DNA from: Gammaproteobacteria bacterium
GTDB lineage: Bacteria; Pseudomonadota; Gammaproteobacteria; BMS3Bbin11
Direction of reading: 5' to 3'
Assembly (NCBI GenBank): GCA_030597275.1
Contig: JAUVSB010000025.1
Coordinates: forward strand, 1 to 11,523
Length of the DNA stretch: 11,523 nucleotides
Positions 7,599 through 11,523 of this stretch are shown in pieces. The notes beneath the pieces are model-generated. The model was given only the letters and a program-made list of their open reading frames with translations. It made no database searches and was not told where the DNA came from. How positions within the stretch are numbered: position 1 is the stretch's first letter; every line of letters begins with the position of its first letter. The position numbers were made by a program, and so were the translations under genes.

Positions 7599-8342
7599 AT
7601 GACTGCATTAAAACTCGGCGTTAATATCGACCACGTTGCCTCCCTGCGTCAGGCAAGAGGAACCATTTATCCAGATCCTGTACAGGCAGCTTTTATTGCT
7701 GAAGAGGCCGGTGCGGACATAATTACTCTGCATCTACGCGAAGACCGGAGGCATATTCAGGACAGGGATGTGGAAATCATGCGACAGACGATTCAGACAC
7801 GAATGAACCTGGAGATGGCTGTTACTGATGAAATGATTGATATTGCGTGTTATACCTTGCCAGATGAGGTTTGCCTGGTCCCTGAAAAGCGAGAAGAATT
7901 AACCACAGAGGGCGGCCTGGATGTGGCAGGGAATATTTCCAGAGTTACAGATGGTACCCGTCGCCTGCAGGAAGCAGGGATACTGGTCTCATTGTTTATC
8001 GATCCAGACAGGGCCCAACTCGATGCTTCCATTGATGCAGGGGCAACAGTTGTTGAATTGCACACTGGACATTTTGCAGATGCAAAGACAGATGAATTGT
8101 GTGACAGAGAATTTGAATCAATCAGGGAAGCAGTTGACTATGGTTTGAGCAAGGGGCTAAAAGTCAATGCCGGGCACGGTTTACACTATCACAATGTACA
8201 GCGAATCGCCGCGATACCCGGTTTATCTGATCTCAACATCGGGCATGCCATTATTGCACGTGCGGTATTTACTGGTTTAGCTGAGGCTGTACACGAAATG
8301 AAGGCCCTAATGAATCTGGCCAGTGACTGTAGTGCCAGCTGA
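7599..8342 (+). CDS. pdxJ: Pyridoxine 5'-phosphate synthase
   Basis: Condenses 1-deoxy-D-xylulose 5-phosphate with 3-amino-2-oxopropyl phosphate to make pyridoxine 5'-phosphate, the last ring-forming step of the DXP-dependent vitamin B6 pathway, in the cytoplasm. The 247 residues form one TIM barrel. Conserved blocks are GVNIDHVASLRQARG (7–21), HLREDRRH with His45 and Arg47, MNLEMA with Glu72, Glu153 in VVELHTG, and KVNAGHGLHYHNV with His193, all at the expected spacing. It follows recO as in enterobacteria, but the acpS gene that usually comes next is not here: a convergent yggX lies 10 bases downstream. The start region is occupied by a 7-bp repeat array and lacks an obvious ribosome-binding site. 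Confidence 0.97.
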   Translation: MTALKLGVNIDHVASLRQARGTIYPDPVQAAFIAEEAGADIITLHLREDRRHIQDRDVEIMRQTIQTRMNLEMAVTDEMIDIACYTLPDEVCLVPEKREELTTEGGLDVAGNISRVTDGTRRLQEAGILVSLFIDPDRAQLDASIDAGATVVELHTGHFADAKTDELCDREFESIREAVDYGLSKGLKVNAGHGLHYHNVQRIAAIPGLSDLNIGHAIIARAVFTGLAEAVHEMKALMNLASDCSAS

Positions 8343-8362
8343 ACCTGGCTGATTATTTTTTT
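8334..8362 (+). terminator. Possible intrinsic terminator at the pdxJ end
   Basis: GCCAG (8334–8338) and CTGGC (8345–8349) can pair around a 6-base loop spanning the pdxJ stop, and a run of seven T follows at 8356–8362. The stem is only 5 bp and the T run starts 6 bases after it, so strength is doubtful. Its placement between convergent genes makes sense. Confidence 0.4.
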
Positions 8363-8637
8363 GCCGGAGGAGGTTGAAATCCTGCAGGCATTTTTCCTTC
8401 TTCGCCTTCACCAAATAGAAACCCAAGCATGTGATGCTCAACCACCTCCAATGCCTGGGGGTCGGCAGTGCTAATGTGCATTTCATTCATGATGATAGTC
8501 AGGCGATCAAGCCATTGACGCCAGCCTTCTGCTGAAACATTCTCGTAGATGCGTATGCCCAGTTCACCAGGATGGGGAACCTGTTCAAGTGCAGGTGCTT
8601 CTTTTTTCAGTACCTGACAATAAACCATTCTGCTCAT
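8353..8637 (-). CDS. yggX: Probable Fe(2+)-trafficking protein YggX
   Basis: Small cytoplasmic protein linked to protecting Fe-S clusters from oxidative damage and to intracellular iron handling. The 94-residue product has the family layout: MSRMVYC with conserved Cys7, then HPGELGIRIYENVSAEGWRQW, an INEM/MNEMH-type motif, and a closing HMLGFLFGE with a polar tail. The start is supported by an AGG-containing stretch (CAGGTAAC) about 8–10 bases upstream on the minus strand and by homologues that begin MSRxxxC. It is convergent with pdxJ and is the only intact minus-strand gene here. A Fe-S carrier lies 1.8 kb away, but the two are not in one operon. Confidence 0.93.
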   Translation of the reverse strand: MSRMVYCQVLKKEAPALEQVPHPGELGIRIYENVSAEGWRQWLDRLTIIMNEMHISTADPQALEVVEHHMLGFLFGEGEEGKMPAGFQPPPAKK

Positions 8638-8683
8638 TTTATGTTACCTGTCTACATAGTGTGTTCTATCGTTTAATTGTACC

Positions 8684-8741
8684 GGATATCAACTGCTATT
8701 GCGCATATCACCGCATATGATGAGGGATTTACCGGATATGA
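8684..8741. repeat. Four spaced GSATATSA repeats upstream of yggX
   Basis: Within the 110-bp gap between the pseudogene end and yggX are GGATATCA (8684), GCATATCA (8703), GCATATGA (8713) and GGATATGA (8734). The outer two share a longer match, TACCGGATAT. Start-to-start spacings are 19, 10 and 21 bp, close to one or two helical turns, so the copies would lie roughly on one DNA face. This could be an operator array for yggX; no regulator is identified. The rest of the gap holds no gene, and I see no convincing promoter pair. Confidence 0.4.
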
Positions 8742-9652
8742 TTGTAATTAGACCTCCTGGTAGCCTGGTATCTTGCTATGGTCAACCTCATCGATCTGTG
8801 CGGAATTCATATACTCATTTGCATATTGCAGATAGAGTTTCTTATCGATGAATATCTGGAACAGGTCAGGATCAATATGATTGTCTTTGCACATGAAACC
8901 AAGAATATTCAGGGCTTCAGATAAAGTTTTACCTTTCTTGTACGGCCTGTCTCTGGCAGTTAGAGCTTCAAACACATCAGCAATACCCATGGCTCTTGCC
9001 TGTACTGTCATTTGATCCCGGGTTAATCCCTTCGGGTATCCTTTGCCATCCATTCGTTCATGGTGCCCTCCAGCAAATTCGGGTACGTTAGTAAGGTGTT
9101 TGGGGAAGGGCAAGGTCTCAAGCATATTGATTGTAGCCACGATGTGATGGTTGATTATCTCTCTTTCCTCTGACGTTAGCGTTCCTTTGGCAATAGTGAG
9201 GTTGTATATTTCATTTTCACTGATTAAAGGAACTGCACCTGGCGGGTTTTGCCAGTTTTTCTCAGCAATCCGGCGTATTTTGTCCATATCCTCTTCTGCC
9301 ATGAACTCCCCGCCGGAATTGTGTTTTCTGATGAATTCGAGTTCTTCGTCGAGCTTCGCAATTTTCTCTTTCAACTCCGACTGCATGCGCTTATTCAGAT
9401 TGAAATAATCGTATGGTTCTTTTGCTAAATGCTTCTTCATCAGGGCAATCTCAGCATCGCGTTTAAGTACTTCAAAGCGAGTACCGACATCTTCAATTCG
9501 GTCATGAATAGTTTCCAGCTTGGTTGCCTTGTCAATGACGTATTCAGGCGTTGTGATCTTACCGCAATCGTGTAACCAGGCAGCAATTTCCAGTTCGTAG
9601 CGGTCTTCTTCAGTCATCTGAAAAGATTTTAACGGTCCTGAATTTGTATCAT

Positions 9653-9660
9653 GTGCGTGC
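9653..9660 (-). other. 4-bp tandem duplication causing a frameshift (GCAC x2)
   Basis: On the minus strand the coding sequence reads GCAC twice in a row. Deleting one copy joins the frames as MLANAAHDTNSGPL, the expected sequence of an HD-GYP N-terminal helix; with both copies the frame ends at TGA a few codons later. Confidence 0.8.
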
Positions 9661-9971
9661 AGCATTTGCCAGCATCATGGTTAACATAGGTACGCGGCGG
9701 CAATGTTCTCCGGTATAGGGCGATTTATCATCGATGGCGGTAGCAATCAGTTGAATAATTGATTCCAGCAGATTCTTTTGTTCGTTGATCAACTGCTGGT
9801 TGCTCAGGGCGATGGCTGCCTGAGAAGCGAGGGATTCAACCAATTTTTGTACAGTTTTTGAGAACGGGATGATTTTACCGTCATTCTCTTGCGGGCCATT
9901 TATTAGCTGTAGCGCACCTATTACCTCGCCAGTATGATCTTTCATTGGAATAGACAGCATTGATTGGGGGT

Positions 9972-9979
9972 GATAGATA
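9972..9979 (-). other. 4-bp tandem duplication causing a frameshift (TATC x2)
   Basis: On the minus strand TATC occurs twice in tandem. Deleting one copy restores DELNYHPQSMLSIPM, matching the usual GAF-domain end of HD-GYP proteins (Y-x-PQSML-x-x-PM). Confidence 0.8.
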
Positions 9980-10321
9980 ATTCAGCTCATCAGCAATCTT
10001 ACGCATCCCGCTGAAATCAAAACCCTTGTGATGATAGACATCTTCGATGTTGACGGTTTCCCCTGAATTTACGCTATAAGAAACCACATTCTGAATATTT
10101 TTTGTCCCATCCTGATTTAATAGAGCGATGTCTGGTATGGCTGTTTCTTTACTATCAGAGCTGCTCTGATAGATTGCCAGCGTGTCATTGTGTAAAAACT
10201 CCATTTTTATCAAGGTCTCGCCCTCATCATTTTCATAAACCGTGTAGAGGGTGCCTGCATCGGCATGGCTGAGTTCTTTGGCGCCGATCAGGATCTATTC
10301 CAGCAGGCGGGGTGTATTTTT

Positions 10322-10420
10322 TCATTGGGTAGCAACAATCATTAAGGGTGATATATTTTCGAATGACCCTATATATTTGTTAGTATTGCACTTTAACTGA
10401 AATATCATAGGAGTATAACA
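10322..10420 (+). promoter_or_regulatory. AT-rich leader of the Fe-S carrier gene
   Basis: About 100 AT-rich bases separate the 5' relic of the HD-GYP pseudogene from the divergently placed Fe-S carrier. TATATT (10372–10377) and TATCAT (10403–10408) each match a -10 box at five of six positions, but neither has a -35 at normal spacing; TTGTTA (10377–10382) is 20 bp before TATCAT. A promoter must lie here or nearby, but I cannot place it. The missing N-terminus of the pseudogene was probably lost from this stretch. Confidence 0.25.
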
Positions 10421-10813
10421 ATGGGCACAGCGGAATTTCAGACGGAAATTACTAAAGACATAATGGCTATTACGGATATTGCTCTGGAAAAAATGGGCGA
10501 ATTACTTGGACAGGTTGAAGAAGACGTGGCAGGAATCAGGGTGTTTGTCCATGGCGGAGGCTGCAGTGGGCTTTCTTATGGCATGACCTACGCAGAAGAA
10601 ATACTCGAGACGGATAGCAAACTGGGTAATGACGATTGCCCGATACTGGTGGATCCTGTGGCTCTTGGTTATTTGCAGGGATGTGAAATCGATTATAGAG
10701 AAGGCCCCACTGGCGCAAGTTTTATCTTTAACAACGTGTTCAAGTCTGTCGGCGGCTCGGGTGCCTGTGGCGGCGGTGGTGGCGGTTGCGGTGCCGGCGG
10801 TTGTGGTGGCTGA
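10421..10813 (+). CDS. A-type iron-sulfur carrier (IscA/ErpA/HesB family) with Gly/Cys-rich tail
   Basis: A-type carriers accept or hold Fe-S clusters and pass them to apo-enzymes in the cytoplasm. The 130-residue protein has the HesB/IscA fold motifs GIRVFVHGGGCSGLSYGMTY with conserved Cys48, then LVDPVALGYLQGCEIDY and GASFIFNNVF. The usual ending is a CxC pair about 65 residues after the first Cys. Here the tail from 111 is GGSGACGGGGGGCGAGGCGG, with Cys116, Cys123 and Cys128 and no CxC; Cys73 and Cys88 are extra. The ATG is supported by AGGAG at 10409–10413, 7 bases upstream. I cannot say whether it is ErpA, IscA or SufA, so no symbol is given. It stands alone, without isc or suf neighbours in the window. 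Confidence 0.9.
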   Translation: MGTAEFQTEITKDIMAITDIALEKMGELLGQVEEDVAGIRVFVHGGGCSGLSYGMTYAEEILETDSKLGNDDCPILVDPVALGYLQGCEIDYREGPTGASFIFNNVFKSVGGSGACGGGGGGCGAGGCGG

Positions 10814-10858
10814 TACAGCTATCACATAACAAATGTCCCTCCCTATATTTTTTAAAAA

Positions 10859-10898
10859 CAGGCGGTGAAACGGCGCATACTCCTCGTTTCACCTCCTG
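10859..10898 (+). promoter_or_regulatory. Hairpin enclosing the start codon of the ATP-grasp gene
   Basis: CAGG-C-GGTGAAACG (10859–10872) can pair with CGTTTCACC-T-CCTG (10885–10898): 13 base pairs with one C/T mismatch and a 12-base loop. The GTG start (10865–10867) and the only Shine-Dalgarno-like bases lie inside the 5' arm. No T run follows, so it is not a terminator. It could limit translation initiation. Confidence 0.55.
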
Positions 10899-11523
10899 AA
10901 AGTTACCGTATACAGCCCTACGTCAGGGCAGCCCATTCCCTTGGTCTTGAAATTAATCTTGCCTCACAAGGTGAATGGGCTATCTCTTCGCCGCATTCAG
11001 CAGGTATTGATGTTCCTCTTCAGGACCAAGAGGCAGCACTTGCCATACTGCTAGAATTAACTTCCAGGCAACGCTATGACGCTGTCATCGGTACCGACGA
11101 CAGTACTCTGGAACTTGCAGCAAAACTAGCTGAAAAAACCGGACTGCTGCAAAACCTTCCCTCGGCAGTTCGAATCGCACGTCGAAAGGATTTATCTCGC
11201 TATTGCTTACAACAAGCAGGAATCAAGGTGCCTGCTTTCACTGTTTTAGAGCCAGGTGAAGAAGATTCTCTGGCATCACCCATTTTTGGTTTCCCATGTG
11301 TTATCAAGCCTCTTGCACTATCGGGCAGCAGAGGTGTCATTCGAGCAGATTCTAATAGCTGCTTCAACACGGGGGTAAAGAGAAGTCTAAAGATCACTTC
11401 AGAAGCCAATGATTTATATGAGAAATCTCACTTACTGGTAGAGCAGTTTATACCAGGGAGGGAGTTTGCCATTGAGGGCATGCTCAGTGATGGGCTGGTC
11501 GAAATACTGGCGATCTTTGATAA
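10865..11523 (+). CDS. ATP-grasp family enzyme (3'-truncated by window)
   Basis: ATP-grasp enzymes use ATP to activate a carboxylate as an acyl-phosphate and join it to an amine or other nucleophile. 219 codons are visible and the frame is still open at the window end. An N-terminal alpha/beta (pre-ATP-grasp-like) domain covers about 1–100 (ILLVSPPESYRIQPYVRAAHSLG, then YDAVIGTDDSTLELAAKLAE). The start of the ATP-grasp fold follows: ARRKDLSRYCLQQAGIKVP (105–123), the ATP-binding strand FPCVIKPLALSGSRGV (143–158, Lys148 as the likely nucleotide contact), and LVEQFIPGREFAIEGML (191–207). The pattern is closest to the carnosine synthase/D-Ala-D-Ala ligase-like group; the substrate cannot be told. 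GTG is the only reasonable start, because a TAA lies in frame 12 bases upstream and no ATG appears until codon 206. It follows the Fe-S carrier by 51 bases and may share its transcript. Confidence 0.85.
   Translation, partial: MKRRILLVSPPESYRIQPYVRAAHSLGLEINLASQGEWAISSPHSAGIDVPLQDQEAALAILLELTSRQRYDAVIGTDDSTLELAAKLAEKTGLLQNLPSAVRIARRKDLSRYCLQQAGIKVPAFTVLEPGEEDSLASPIFGFPCVIKPLALSGSRGVIRADSNSCFNTGVKRSLKITSEANDLYEKSHLLVEQFIPGREFAIEGMLSDGLVEILAIFD

Larger units (their letters stand above)
8748..10321 (-). pseudogene. Decayed GAF–HD-GYP phosphodiesterase-type gene
   Basis: HD-GYP proteins hydrolyse cyclic di-GMP, and GAF domains act as their sensors. Three consecutive minus-strand reading frames together make one such protein. 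The GAF part (about 10321–9800) includes HADAGTLYTVYEN and VIGALQLINGPQEN. The HD-GYP part has SPYTGEHCRRVP, WLHDCGK (His-Asp near 9572) and HHERMDGKGYP (9065–9033), so catalytic motifs are still readable. About 110 residues, charged and probably coiled-coil, are inserted between the HD motif and the LTSEEREIINHH helix. Lesions are an in-frame TAG at 10297–10295, a +4 frameshift at 9979–9972, a second +4 frameshift at 9660–9653, and no start codon or N-terminus upstream of about 10321. Four independent defects make pseudogenisation much likelier than sequencing error. The 305-codon distal frame could in principle still yield an HD-GYP fragment. Confidence 0.85.

Noticed and set aside
9649..10213. 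The three HD-GYP frames as separate small genes
   Set aside because: Each begins or ends in the middle of a conserved domain, they have no ribosome-binding sites, and they join perfectly when one copy of each 4-bp duplication is removed.
10345..10371. Inverted repeat GGGT...ACCC upstream of the Fe-S carrier as an operator
   Set aside because: Only four base pairs at the ends match, with a poorly symmetric AT-rich interior; this is not above chance.
10502..10825. 107-codon minus-strand frame opposite the Fe-S carrier, Ala/Thr-rich at its start
   Set aside because: Its composition is the reverse of the Gly/Cys codons of the true gene, and the plus-strand frame has a clear family match and ribosome-binding site.
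1..11523. CRISPR array, phage genes, toxin–antitoxin or defence system
   Set aside because: No regularly spaced direct repeats of CRISPR size and no recognisable phage, toxin or defence protein is encoded. The intact genes are core metabolism, translation, repair, envelope and Fe-S functions.

Overview
The window looks like the chromosome of a gammaproteobacterium. The evidence is the gene order rseC–mucD–lepA–lepB–DUF4845–rnc–era–recO–pdxJ on the plus strand, the strong resemblance of PdxJ, Era and LepA to gammaproteobacterial versions, and a YggX-type Fe(2+)-trafficking protein. Base composition is moderate, and genus cannot be told from what is here. The rpoE/rseAB part of the envelope-stress cluster would lie just left of position 1.

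Region 1 (1–8342) is a dense co-directional block. It runs from the 3' end of rseC through the periplasmic protease mucD (degP-like), the translation factor lepA, signal peptidase lepB, a small membrane protein (DUF4845), RNase III (rnc), the 30S-assembly GTPase era, the recombination mediator recO and the vitamin B6 gene pdxJ. Several pairs overlap or nearly touch (DUF4845/rnc, rnc/era, era/recO), which suggests translational coupling. The block is interrupted between lepA and lepB by a 267-bp MITE-like palindromic element (3731–3997). Its left end forms part of the lepA stop codon and its right end carries the Shine-Dalgarno sequence of lepB. Five tandem 7-bp repeats sit directly before pdxJ, and acpS, the usual follower of pdxJ, is absent.

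Region 2 (8353–10321) is on the minus strand: yggX, a 110-bp gap with four spaced copies of GSATATSA, and a decayed GAF–HD-GYP (cyclic-di-GMP phosphodiesterase type) gene. The pseudogene lacks its 5' end, has an in-frame TAG and has two frameshifts. Each frameshift is a tandem duplication of 4 bp, and removing one copy restores the conserved protein sequence.

Region 3 (10322–11523) returns to the plus strand. It holds an A-type Fe-S carrier (IscA/ErpA family) with an unusual Gly/Cys-rich tail, followed by the first 219 codons of an ATP-grasp enzyme that runs off the window. The GTG start of the ATP-grasp gene lies inside a strong predicted hairpin.

I see no CRISPR array, tRNA, rRNA or phage genes. 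The core block is ordinary housekeeping. The points that deserve attention are the MITE, the pseudogene lesions, the short repeat arrays, the Cys-rich tail and the start-codon hairpin.
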